DNA of 64,000 nucleotides, from NCBI RefSeq assembly GCF_029263665.1, contig NZ_JAJUFQ010000007.1, forward strand, positions 124,001 to 188,000. The letters are read 5' to 3'. A program made the position numbers and the translations under genes. Shown in pieces: positions 1 through 7,575 of the stretch. This stretch comes from Halomonas sp. Lineage in GTDB: Bacteria > Pseudomonadota > Gammaproteobacteria > Pseudomonadales > Halomonadaceae. Each line of letters opens with the position of its first letter. Position 1 is the stretch's first letter. The notes beneath the pieces were generated by a model. It had not been told where the DNA came from. It did no database searches and saw nothing but the letters and a program-made list of their open reading frames with translations.

Positions 1-102
1 CGTTGATGGCACTGACGCCTGACGCCTGACGTTATAACGGAAACAACCGTTACTCCCAGAACGCTACTTGAGTATTTCCCATATACAACGACGCTCCAAT
101 GC

Positions 103-136
103 AACAGCGCCCACGCCAAATGGCGTGGGCGCTGTT
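103..136 (-). terminator. Strong GC-rich hairpin, possible terminator
   Basis: A perfect inverted repeat with 15-bp arms (103-117 and 122-136) and a 4-base loop lies 22 bp past the stop of the minus-strand lipoprotein gene. The position fits a transcription terminator, but no T-run follows the stem on either strand. It could instead be an mRNA 3'-stabilising hairpin. Confidence 0.5.
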
Positions 137-158
137 CATGGTGAGCGTCAATCAGTGC

Positions 159-683
159 CTATTGCGCTCTCTTTTCCTCATCGGCCAGCGGCATGGCATC
201 GGCGGCCCGCTGGAAAACGCTCAATGCGCCCATGCGGCGGCCTCGGTCATTGATAAAGGTTTCCAGTGTCACCACCGCATCGGTATCTGCACGAGAGAAC
301 ACTACCCGGTCATCCCCAGGCGTTCCCGTCCACTCGCTACCGAGACACTGTCCCAGCGCTTCGCTTCCCGCCGCCAAGGCACCGCGCGGATCTTCGACCT
401 GCAGCCTACCGAAGCATACGTAATGATCAGGGCGCTGCGCCGAAGTAATCACACAGGCATTGTGAAAGGCCTGGACATCGGTCTCCCAACTGCGTGTCAG
501 ACGAGTGTCGGTAAAACGGCCCTTGATATCCTTGAAGCCATTCGCCGCGCTGGCAACGGCCTGGTTGAGCGCCGCACAATCGAAAAGGTCAGCCGCCTGC
601 TGCGGCGTGGTGGTGGTGACACATCCCGCCAGGCTCAGTCCTGCCATGACCAGGCTGGCCCTGATAAAGATTCCCCGTGTCAT
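159..683 (-). CDS. Putative lipoprotein, tandem paralogue A
   Basis: This 174-residue protein is probably exported and lipidated. Its N-terminus has a short basic stretch (MTRG), a hydrophobic core and a lipobox ending LAGC, with Cys21 the likely lipidated residue. The mature part carries further cysteines near residues 36, 78, 90 and 113 that could form periplasmic disulfides. I recognise no domain. The next gene on the same strand (932-1456) encodes a same-length protein alike along its whole length, so the pair is a tandem duplication. The function is unknown. Confidence 0.8.
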   Translation of the reverse strand: MTRGIFIRASLVMAGLSLAGCVTTTTPQQAADLFDCAALNQAVASAANGFKDIKGRFTDTRLTRSWETDVQAFHNACVITSAQRPDHYVCFGRLQVEDPRGALAAGSEALGQCLGSEWTGTPGDDRVVFSRADTDAVVTLETFINDRGRRMGALSVFQRAADAMPLADEEKRAQ

Positions 684-842
684 ATCCTTGTCTCCGACCG
701 ATAGCCGTGTCCATCACGACCTTGATGAGGTAACCAGGATCACACCATAGCATTATGCCGACATACCTCGCATGCGCCATGTCACCTATCCCTCTATCTA
801 TTCGATCACAGAGCTTGAGACAGCGTAATTTCGCCACACCCA

Positions 843-873
843 GAAAAAGACCCGCGTCGGAGAGCGCGGGTCC
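843..873 (-). terminator. Rho-independent terminator
   Basis: An 8-bp GC stem (849-856 with 865-872) and 8-base loop is followed, reading on the minus strand, by five T residues. It lies 59 bp past the stop of the lipoprotein gene at 932-1456 and separates that gene from its paralogue. Confidence 0.8.
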
Positions 874-931
874 AGGGGAATACAAGACGGCCGGATTCAT
901 CACCAGCCTGATATCTCATTCCATGGTGATA

Positions 932-1456
932 TCAGGCATCCTGTTGGCCACTCGGCAAGGCATGGGCATCGACTTCTTTCTGGAAGACGCTCAACGTGGC
1001 GACGCGATGATGACGATCATTGAGGAAAGTCTCCAGCGTCACCACGGTATCCGTTCCTTGGCTCCGGTACATGGCACGCCCAGCACCCACCGAGGCCTTC
1101 CAGTCGCTACCAAGACATTGCCCCAGTTCTTCACTGGCGATGGCAAGGGCGTTTCCAGGATCCTTGATATCGATGCGTCCAAAGCATTCATAGTGATCTG
1201 GACGCTGTGCCGAAGTAATCACGCAGGCGTCATGAAAGGCCTGCACGTCGGTGTTCCAACTACGTGTCAGGCGCGTTTCCTTGAACTGGCCTTTGATGTC
1301 ATCAAAGCCATTGTCAGCACTGGCAACAGCCTGCTTGAGTTCTGCACAGTTGAACAGCGCCGCCACATGCTGTGGCGTAGCAGTGGTGACACAGCCAGAC
1401 AGGCTCAGGGCGCTGGCCACAGCCAGTCCCGTCCAGGTGAGGGTTTTCCGCGTCAT
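932..1456 (-). CDS. Putative lipoprotein, tandem paralogue B
   Basis: This is a 174-residue predicted lipoprotein with a signal peptide and a lipobox ending LSGC (lipidated Cys about residue 22). It aligns without gaps over most of its length to the protein encoded at 159-683, sharing for example the blocks TRLTRSW, TDVQAFH, ACVITSAQRPDHY and VVTLETF. The conserved cysteines suggest a disulfide-bonded periplasmic fold. A terminator directly downstream suggests that it and its paralogue are transcribed separately. I recognise no family and assign no function. Confidence 0.8.
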   Translation of the reverse strand: MTRKTLTWTGLAVASALSLSGCVTTATPQHVAALFNCAELKQAVASADNGFDDIKGQFKETRLTRSWNTDVQAFHDACVITSAQRPDHYECFGRIDIKDPGNALAIASEELGQCLGSDWKASVGAGRAMYRSQGTDTVVTLETFLNDRHHRVATLSVFQKEVDAHALPSGQQDA

Positions 1457-1614
1457 TTCCTTGTCTCCATGCGATAGCCGTGCCCGTCACGACCCGGGGA
1501 CGTTACCATGCAACGTCATCGCACCTCGCCGATATGCCTCCCATGCGCCGCGCTCCATACCTCATATTGATCCGCTGGCAGGAACAGCGTCCGGTACGCC
1601 ATACTCGTCTGCGC

Positions 1615-2526
1615 TCATCCACGCCTTTCCTCTTCTGCCAGGGTTTCACTCAGCATTTCTGCAAACAGGGCCAGAGCCGGTGACATGGGGCGTTCCCTGG
1701 CCACACAGATATCCAGCCTGGCATCCGCTATCTGGTGATCGGACAGTGGGCGAAAAACCAGCTCGCCAAGCTGGGCTTCCCGTACGATATCCAGAGGATT
1801 GAGAAAGGCAATCCCCAGGCCGGCACGGGCCAGGGACTTGATGCTCAGCACACGACTGCACTCAGCAAAGGTGCTGAATGCCACCTGATGGTGGGCCAGG
1901 GTCTGCTCCAGAGTCGAGCCGCGATACATGTCCTTGTCAGGAAGAATGACGCAGTATTCAGCACAGTCCTTGAGCTTCACTTCCTTCTGCCTGGCCAGAG
2001 GGTGATCTGGCGTCATGACAGCACCGAAGCGAAAGGTAGCACTGCGTAGCGTACGAACACGAGGGTTAGGAGAAGCGTTCACGCAGATTCCAATATCCGA
2101 CTCCCCCGACACAATACGCTCCACAATGACATCCGTCAGACAGGTCAGCAGTTCGAAACGTACTTGGGAATAACGCTGTTTGAAGCGCTGCATGACAGCA
2201 GGCAAGGTGAGGTCGGTCATCGACTCGACACTGGCGACACGAATCTCGGCACAGCCAGCACCACGAATCTCATCGAACACGCCGAGAATCTGGCGCTCAT
2301 CGCGTTGCCATTGACGCACTTGATAGAGCAGCAATTCTCCTGCAGATGATAACCGCATGCCGCGCGGCAGGCGCTCGAAAAGCGGCACCTCAAGCTCTTC
2401 CTCCAGCTTGAGAATCTGACGATTGACTGCCGAAGCCGCTACATGGAGCCGCTCGGCAGCCTTGCGCAATGATCCCTGACGCGCCACCTCCTCGAAGTAA
2501 CGCAAAGCGGTTGTCATCAGCGGCAT
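1615..2526 (-). CDS. LysR-family transcriptional regulator
   Basis: This 303-residue protein has the LysR architecture: an N-terminal winged helix-turn-helix (residues about 4-62, with the typical GSLRKAAERLHVAASAVNRQ segment) and a C-terminal periplasmic-binding-protein-like effector domain. The start is supported by a GGAGGAAG ribosome-binding site. It is divergent from the permease, deaminase and TauE operon at 2761-6301, and the 234-bp intergenic region presumably holds its binding sites. By the usual LysR logic it controls that operon in response to the transported compound. The effector is unknown. Confidence 0.9.
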   Translation of the reverse strand: MPLMTTALRYFEEVARQGSLRKAAERLHVAASAVNRQILKLEEELEVPLFERLPRGMRLSSAGELLLYQVRQWQRDERQILGVFDEIRGAGCAEIRVASVESMTDLTLPAVMQRFKQRYSQVRFELLTCLTDVIVERIVSGESDIGICVNASPNPRVRTLRSATFRFGAVMTPDHPLARQKEVKLKDCAEYCVILPDKDMYRGSTLEQTLAHHQVAFSTFAECSRVLSIKSLARAGLGIAFLNPLDIVREAQLGELVFRPLSDHQIADARLDICVARERPMSPALALFAEMLSETLAEEERRG

Positions 2527-2760
2527 GATGCTTCCTCCAGCTCGTGCATGATCCTGTCACCCGTTTCTATCATCGATATGACAAAAGCCCCACCGTTGCC
2601 AAAAAAGCAACAGATGAAACGAAAAACGATGATGGACCAGTACGCGCTCAGAGCACTAGCTTGAGCTTGCTAGACAACACCACATGCATCCATGCCTAGC
2701 CCTGGTTGCTAACTCCCAAGCCCTCAACCATAGAGCACCACAACAATAACGAGGTTCTCC

Positions 2761-4125
2761 ATGTCCCACCCTGACGCCTGTGCCACCGACCCCGTCGACG
2801 AGCGGCTGGCACCACATACCGCATTGTTGTTCGGCTTTCAGCATGTCCTGGTGATGGCTGCGGCGCCTATCACCGCCGTGTTCCTGGTCGGCCAGGCCAT
2901 GGGCTTCGGCCCTGACATCACCGTACCGTTGATGAGTGCCACCTTCCTTGCCTGTGGGCTGGGAACCTTATTGCAATCCTTCGGCCCCTGGGGGATCGGA
3001 GCCCGTTTGCCATTTGTGCAGGTTCCCGGTGGCGCTCCCATCGTCATCTTCCTTGCCATCGCCCAAGGCACCGACATGCAGACCGCCACCGGGGCCGTCA
3101 TCCTGACGGCCTTGTTCTACTTCATTGCATTGCCATTTTTCACTCGTGTGCTGCGCTTCTTTCCTCCTATCGTGATTGGCACCATGCTGCTCCTGGTAGC
3201 CGTCAACCTGGTCAAGATCTTCGGTAGCCTGATTGTTGGCCAACCAGATAGCCCGAGTTATGCCGCAAGCTCCACCACACTGCTGGCCCTGGCCACCATG
3301 GCCGCCATTGTGCTCTGTGCCCGCCTGTTCAGAGGAGTGCTACGCCGCATTTCAGTGATGTTGGGCTTGCTGAGCGGAACACTGATTGCTGCCCTGTTCG
3401 GCGACATCGATCTCAGTGGCATGACCTCTGGCCCCTGGTGGGCATTGCCTCAGCTGTTTCCTTTTGGCATGCCAAAATTCGACATCATCGCCTCGCTGCC
3501 CTTGATCATCTTCAGTGTCGTATCGATGACCGAAGCAACCGGACAGACCATGGCGACTGCCGAAATCGTCGGCAAGAAAGGAGATCCCAGCGTCCTGGTA
3601 CCTCGCAATATTCGTGCTGACGCCCTGGGATCACTGTTCGGGGGTTGCCTGGGAACGTCTCTGATCATCACCAGTGGCGAGAATATCGGCATCGTACGTG
3701 CTACCGGTGTTCGCTCACGCTATGTCACGGTCGCAGCCGGCGCGTTGTTGATCGTCATCGCACTTTTCGCCCCGCTTGGACGCCTTGCTGCCGCACTCCC
3801 CACGCCAGTGGTTGCCGGTACCGCAGTGATCGTGTTCGCCATCATCGGCGCAATGGGCATCAATATTCTGCGCAACGTCAATCTCAATGAGCATGGCAAT
3901 CTCTACACCCTGGCCTCGGCATTGGCCATGGGGCTGTTGCCTATCGTCGTACCGGATTTCTATTCCGACTTCCCCCAGCACCTGCAGATCATTCTGGGCA
4001 ATGGCCTGGCCATGGGCACTCTCACTGCGGTGCTTGTCAACATTCTGTTTCATTGCACCAGGCGTCCGACGGCGTCTCATCGCCACAACACCTACACCAC
4101 CTCTACCGACCAGGAGCCTTCTTGA
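2761..4125 (+). CDS. NCS2-family nucleobase:cation symporter
   Basis: This is a 454-residue polytopic inner-membrane protein of the NCS2 (xanthine/uracil permease) family. The N-terminal phrase LFGFQHVLVMAAAPI and a later segment with SMTEATGQTMATAEIVGKK match the conserved family regions around TM1 and TM8. Length and about 14 hydrophobic segments fit the family. It probably imports a purine, pyrimidine or related heterocycle with H+ or Na+. The stop codon overlaps the start of the amidohydrolase by one base (TGATG), so the two are translationally coupled and the permease probably supplies the amidohydrolase substrate. The exact base cannot be read from the sequence. Confidence 0.9.
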   Translation: MSHPDACATDPVDERLAPHTALLFGFQHVLVMAAAPITAVFLVGQAMGFGPDITVPLMSATFLACGLGTLLQSFGPWGIGARLPFVQVPGGAPIVIFLAIAQGTDMQTATGAVILTALFYFIALPFFTRVLRFFPPIVIGTMLLLVAVNLVKIFGSLIVGQPDSPSYAASSTTLLALATMAAIVLCARLFRGVLRRISVMLGLLSGTLIAALFGDIDLSGMTSGPWWALPQLFPFGMPKFDIIASLPLIIFSVVSMTEATGQTMATAEIVGKKGDPSVLVPRNIRADALGSLFGGCLGTSLIITSGENIGIVRATGVRSRYVTVAAGALLIVIALFAPLGRLAAALPTPVVAGTAVIVFAIIGAMGINILRNVNLNEHGNLYTLASALAMGLLPIVVPDFYSDFPQHLQIILGNGLAMGTLTAVLVNILFHCTRRPTASHRHNTYTTSTDQEPS

Positions 4126-5591
4126 TGCGCTCTTCCACTCTGCCTTCCTCTCTCACCGCCAGCGACTTCGAGGCCGATGAACTGCTGCTGGCTCCCCAGG
4201 AAATATTGCTGGACGGCAATATCGTCGAGGGCATGGCGGTGCATATCGCACAGGGCCGCTTCGCCGCTATCGGACCTCGCGCCGCGCTATGCGCAAGCTT
4301 GCCTCACCTGGCCCCTCTGGAATTACCATCTCACTTGCTGATGCCTGGCTTCATCGATAGCCATCATCACCTGACCCAATCGCTGGGCAAGTCACTGGTG
4401 TTCGGCGAACCATCCGAGATCTTTCGCCGAATCTGGGTTCCTCTCGAGTCCAGCCTCGACGAACGCATGCTGTATCTCAGTTCAAAACTGGCGGCATTGG
4501 AAGCCCTGCGAGGAGGCTTCACCACTGCCGTCGATGCCGGCACCCGCTCCGCCGGAGAAATCGACGCCGTGGCCATGGCGGCCGAGGAAACCGGCATGCG
4601 TTGCGTATTGGGACTGATCTGCAACGACCAGGGCGGTAGCGCCACACCGCAGCAGCGCCAGCAGATTCTCGACCGTGCCCAGCATCACCTCACACGCTGG
4701 CCGTCATCAGGCTTGATTCATCCGTCACTGGCGATTTCCATTCCAGAAGCGGCCAGTGATGACATGCTGCACGATGTTTCAGCACTGTGTGCAACGCATG
4801 GTGCCATCTTCCAGAGCCACGTCAACGAACACCTTCAGGCAGTCGAGCGCTCCCTGGTGGCACGGGGCCTGAGGCCACTGCAACACTTGCATGCCGTGGG
4901 AGCTCTGGGACCACAGACATTGATTGCCCATGCCACTCTAGTGACACCTGACGAACTGAATCTACTGCGTGATACCGATACGGCAGTGGCTTTCAACCCG
5001 GTGGCCAGCAGTTGGAAAGGTAACGCTGTGGCTCCTGCCCTGAACATGCATGCACTTGGCATCCGTATGGGTCTCGGTAGCGATGGTACGCGCAGTGATG
5101 CTTTTCGCCTGATGGATGCTGCTGAAACCAGCCAACGCCTGACCATTGGTCTGGCAACGGGCGACAGCTCCTGCGGCGGCGGCTGGCCATGGCTGGACAT
5201 GGCAACGTGCGATGCTGCCGATGCTGCGGGACTCTCGGGCATCTGTGGCAGCATCGCTGAAGGTCTGGCGGCTGACTTCCTGCTGGTCAATGTCGATACG
5301 CCTGAAATGACGCCAAGCTGGGACCGTCCCTGGGAACTGGTTCGCTATGGCAATCGTGACCAGATCGATGGCGTTTTCACGCTTGGGCGCCTGCGCCTGT
5401 GGCAAGGCTGGCCCTGTCATTGGGATGCGCGCGAATTGATGGCGGAAATACGTGAAAGCGCTGCTGCGGCCATTGCCCAGTCTCCCATCCAGCGCATCCA
5501 CCCCACTTCCAGTACGCATCGTTTTCAACGACCATCTCAACAACAATCTCAACAACACCCATCCAGCCGCGCCGGGGAGCCGAGACAATGA
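4125..5591 (+). CDS. Amidohydrolase, ATZ/TRZ-type deaminase
   Basis: This 488-residue enzyme is a metal-dependent amidohydrolase of the atrazine chlorohydrolase / guanine and 8-oxoguanine deaminase branch. Metal-ligand motifs are intact: a His cluster in GFIDSHHHLTQS (residues 80-82), SHVNEH, IAHATL and the catalytic Asp in LGSDGTRSD. I chose the ATG that overlaps the permease stop and follows an AGGAG site; a longer reading from 4053 would overlap the permease gene by 73 bp. With the NCS2 permease it suggests hydrolytic deamination of an imported heterocycle. The last 30 residues are a Gln/Ser-rich tail that contains a perfect 12-bp tandem duplication and is probably dispensable. The substrate is unresolved. 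Confidence 0.85.
   Translation: MRSSTLPSSLTASDFEADELLLAPQEILLDGNIVEGMAVHIAQGRFAAIGPRAALCASLPHLAPLELPSHLLMPGFIDSHHHLTQSLGKSLVFGEPSEIFRRIWVPLESSLDERMLYLSSKLAALEALRGGFTTAVDAGTRSAGEIDAVAMAAEETGMRCVLGLICNDQGGSATPQQRQQILDRAQHHLTRWPSSGLIHPSLAISIPEAASDDMLHDVSALCATHGAIFQSHVNEHLQAVERSLVARGLRPLQHLHAVGALGPQTLIAHATLVTPDELNLLRDTDTAVAFNPVASSWKGNAVAPALNMHALGIRMGLGSDGTRSDAFRLMDAAETSQRLTIGLATGDSSCGGGWPWLDMATCDAADAAGLSGICGSIAEGLAADFLLVNVDTPEMTPSWDRPWELVRYGNRDQIDGVFTLGRLRLWQGWPCHWDARELMAEIRESAAAAIAQSPIQRIHPTSSTHRFQRPSQQQSQQHPSSRAGEPRQ
5534..5557 (+). repeat. 12-bp tandem duplication in gene tail
   Basis: The unit atctcaacaaca occurs twice, perfectly, within the Gln-rich C-terminal codons of the amidohydrolase. 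The period keeps the reading frame. Confidence 0.9.
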
Positions 5592-6301
5592 TCGACCCCA
5601 CCACCTTTGCCATCCTGGCTCTGGCAACGGGACTGGCAGCCTTCATTCAAGGTGCCATCGGCATTGGCTTTGCTCTGGTCGTGGCGCCGGTGCTTGGTGT
5701 GCTGGAGCCCCAGCTTCTGCCCGTGGCATTACTGGTTCTGATGTTGCCATTGAACCTGTTCGTTGCCCTGAGAGAACGTGATGCCATCGATTGGCGCGGC
5801 AGCGCCTGGATCTCGGCCGGACGCCTGCCAGGCACCCTGTTGGGTCTCTGGATACTGGTGCTGTTAAGTGCCGAGGGGCTGAATCAACTGGTTGGCGCCT
5901 CTACCGTACTGGCGGTCCTGGTGGCATTGTTTGCGCCGGTCTTTCGCCCCGGCCCAGGCTCCTGCGTTTCAGTCGGCATGATCACCGGAGTAACGGAGAC
6001 CGCCACCGGGGTCGGTGGTCCTCCGCTTGCGCTGCTCTACCAGCACCGCCCTGGTCCAGAGTTACGCTCGACCATCGCCTGCTGCTTTCTGGTCGGAGAA
6101 CTGGTATCACTGGCCATCCTGGCCATCGCTGGCAAAGTCACCATGGAGCAATTGGCGTGGGCACTGGCGCTGGTACCGCCTTTGCTGATCGGCAGCGTCG
6201 CCAGTCGCATGATTCATCAACGTATCGACGCCCGCCGGCTGCGTCAGGGAGTATTGCTGTTTGCCCTGATTTCGGGGATATGGCTGATGCTGCCCGTTTA
6301 G
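5588..6301 (+). CDS. TauE/SafE-family membrane transporter
   Basis: This 237-residue protein has about 7-8 hydrophobic segments and the two-halved layout of the TauE/SafE (DUF81) family, including the GVTETATGVGGPPLALLY region that holds the conserved Gly-Gly-Pro loop. Members export organic anions such as sulfite or sulfoacetate, or are uncharacterised. Its ATG overlaps the amidohydrolase stop (ATGA), so it is the third gene of the operon. It might export an end product or ammonium-linked anion of the deaminase step, but that is a guess from position. Confidence 0.85.
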   Translation: MIDPTTFAILALATGLAAFIQGAIGIGFALVVAPVLGVLEPQLLPVALLVLMLPLNLFVALRERDAIDWRGSAWISAGRLPGTLLGLWILVLLSAEGLNQLVGASTVLAVLVALFAPVFRPGPGSCVSVGMITGVTETATGVGGPPLALLYQHRPGPELRSTIACCFLVGELVSLAILAIAGKVTMEQLAWALALVPPLLIGSVASRMIHQRIDARRLRQGVLLFALISGIWLMLPV

Positions 6302-6337
6302 CTGCTCCAAGCGCCATCGGTGCTTGCTATGCGAGTT

Positions 6338-6389
6338 GGGCTTTCTATTTCTCCGGGGCTTTTTATGCTTCGGGGCTTTCTATACTTTC
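6338..6389. repeat. Three imperfect 17-18-bp tandem repeats
   Basis: Between the convergent TauE-type and lpxR-type genes, GGGCTTT-start units recur at 6338, 6356 and 6373 (gggctttctatttctccg, gggctttttatgcttcg, gggctttctatactttc). No hairpin terminator is evident in this gap. Confidence 0.75.
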
Positions 6390-6405
6390 AGCGTTTCCCG
6401 TACCT

Positions 6406-7389
6406 TCAGTACTGCCACGATAACTGGATCGAACCAAACTCGTCGTGGCGGTCCTGCCCTTCGAATTCACGAGTACGCCAGACATTGGTCAGTGACAACT
6501 GCCAATCCTGCCAGGTCATGGTGACACCCGCCTGAGCATCACCAACCCAAGGTTCACGTTCTACGGAATGGCTGTCCTCGAAGGTGTTGCCGTCCAGCAG
6601 CAGGTTGTGGGCCATATAACGGCCTTCGAAGTTGGCGAATACATACCAGGCAAAGTCGGAACCTGGGCGAAACCAGGCCTGCCCTGTGGCGGTCGGCGCC
6701 ACGGCAGGAATGCTGTAACTACGTTCCAGCCCTTGGCCAATTCGCGCTCCAAAGCCTGCGGATGCATATGTATAGAGATTACCAAGGGCGAATCCTGCAC
6801 TGGGTCCCGCGTCGAGCTCCAGTCCACCAAGCCTGCGTTGCGCTACCCAGCCACGCTTCATGGCAAGATTGACGATAGGCTCAAAATCGAGCTGATGGCT
6901 CCAGCCCTCGGGTTTGTCACTATCGGTCATCTTGTGAATGGCCTTCTGGGTCGGTTCAGCCAGACTGGCGGGACCAACCCAGCCCACGTCGACATGCACC
7001 CCGGTAAGCTGGCGCCAACTCTCATGCTGCTGCTCATCGAACAGCGAGATACCTCCATACAGCAGCCCAGCATAAGGTCTGTCATCTTCAACAAGGTCAC
7101 TGCGTGAAATATCGATGGGTGTATACATCTGCTGGCTCAGGCGCCAAGCGGCAAGCTCCCATTCTTCTGCAGGAATTCCTGTCAGACGCTCCCCCATCTT
7201 CCGGGTCCAGTGGTCCGACTCCGGAACAAAGGCCCAACTGGCCTCGATACCGTTGGAATAGTGTCCATCGCTGCTGCCAGCAAATATGTCGTTTTCCACC
7301 TTGAGACTGGCAACACCATCGGCATGGGCCTGTCCCCCCCAAAGCCCGACCAACGCCAGTACCATTACACGGCGGAACACCTTGGGCAT
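6406..7389 (-). CDS. lpxR: Lipid A 3'-O-deacylase, LpxR family
   Basis: This outer-membrane beta-barrel enzyme (327 residues from the chosen start) resembles LpxR, which removes the 3'-acyloxyacyl group of lipid A. The family signature ENDIFAGSSDGHYSNG near the mature N-terminus carries the Asn-Asp pair of the active site, and DRPYAG follows about 80 residues later, also typical. I chose the ATG at 7389 because it gives a clean signal peptide (MPKVFRRVMVLALVGLWGG then QAHA) and an AGGAAA site. An ATG at 7455 with a good ribosome-binding site would add 22 residues. It may act with the lipid A sugar genes at 13.9-16.8 kb. Confidence 0.85.
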   Translation of the reverse strand: MPKVFRRVMVLALVGLWGGQAHADGVASLKVENDIFAGSSDGHYSNGIEASWAFVPESDHWTRKMGERLTGIPAEEWELAAWRLSQQMYTPIDISRSDLVEDDRPYAGLLYGGISLFDEQQHESWRQLTGVHVDVGWVGPASLAEPTQKAIHKMTDSDKPEGWSHQLDFEPIVNLAMKRGWVAQRRLGGLELDAGPSAGFALGNLYTYASAGFGARIGQGLERSYSIPAVAPTATGQAWFRPGSDFAWYVFANFEGRYMAHNLLLDGNTFEDSHSVEREPWVGDAQAGVTMTWQDWQLSLTNVWRTREFEGQDRHDEFGSIQLSWQY

Positions 7390-7465
7390 ATTTCCTGCCG
7401 TCGGAAGATCCAGAGGGACAGAGAAATCTGGCAGAGAAAGAAAAGAGCGGGACATTACCTTCTCC

Positions 7466-7493
7466 AAAATACATACAAACATGAATGTATTTT
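7466..7493. other. Perfect 9-bp AT-rich inverted repeat
   Basis: AAAATACAT and ATGTATTTT are separated by 10 bases, upstream of the lpxR start and downstream of polA. It could be an operator for lpxR or part of polA transcript termination. The sequence alone does not decide. Confidence 0.45.
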
Positions 7494-7510
7494 ACCAGAA
7501 CCCAGTCCCT

Positions 7511-7544
7511 GGACTCGATACCTCCAATGGCAGATATCGAGTCC
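7511..7544. terminator. Hairpin downstream of polA
   Basis: Perfect 10-bp arms (ggactcgata / tatcgagtcc) with a 14-base loop lie 32 bp past the polA stop. The T-rich stretch is on the plus-strand side, not the side expected for polA, so termination function is tentative. Confidence 0.45.
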
Positions 7545-7575
7545 TTCTTTCCAGCACTATATGACGATGAATGGC

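Noticed and set aside
99..704. Plus-strand frame of 201 codons over the first lipoprotein gene
   Set aside because: It is antisense to a gene with a lipobox and a paralogue, and has no recognisable domain.
2527..2760. A specific LysR operator in the divergent region
   Set aside because: T-N11-A type matches can be drawn in many places; none stood out enough to call.
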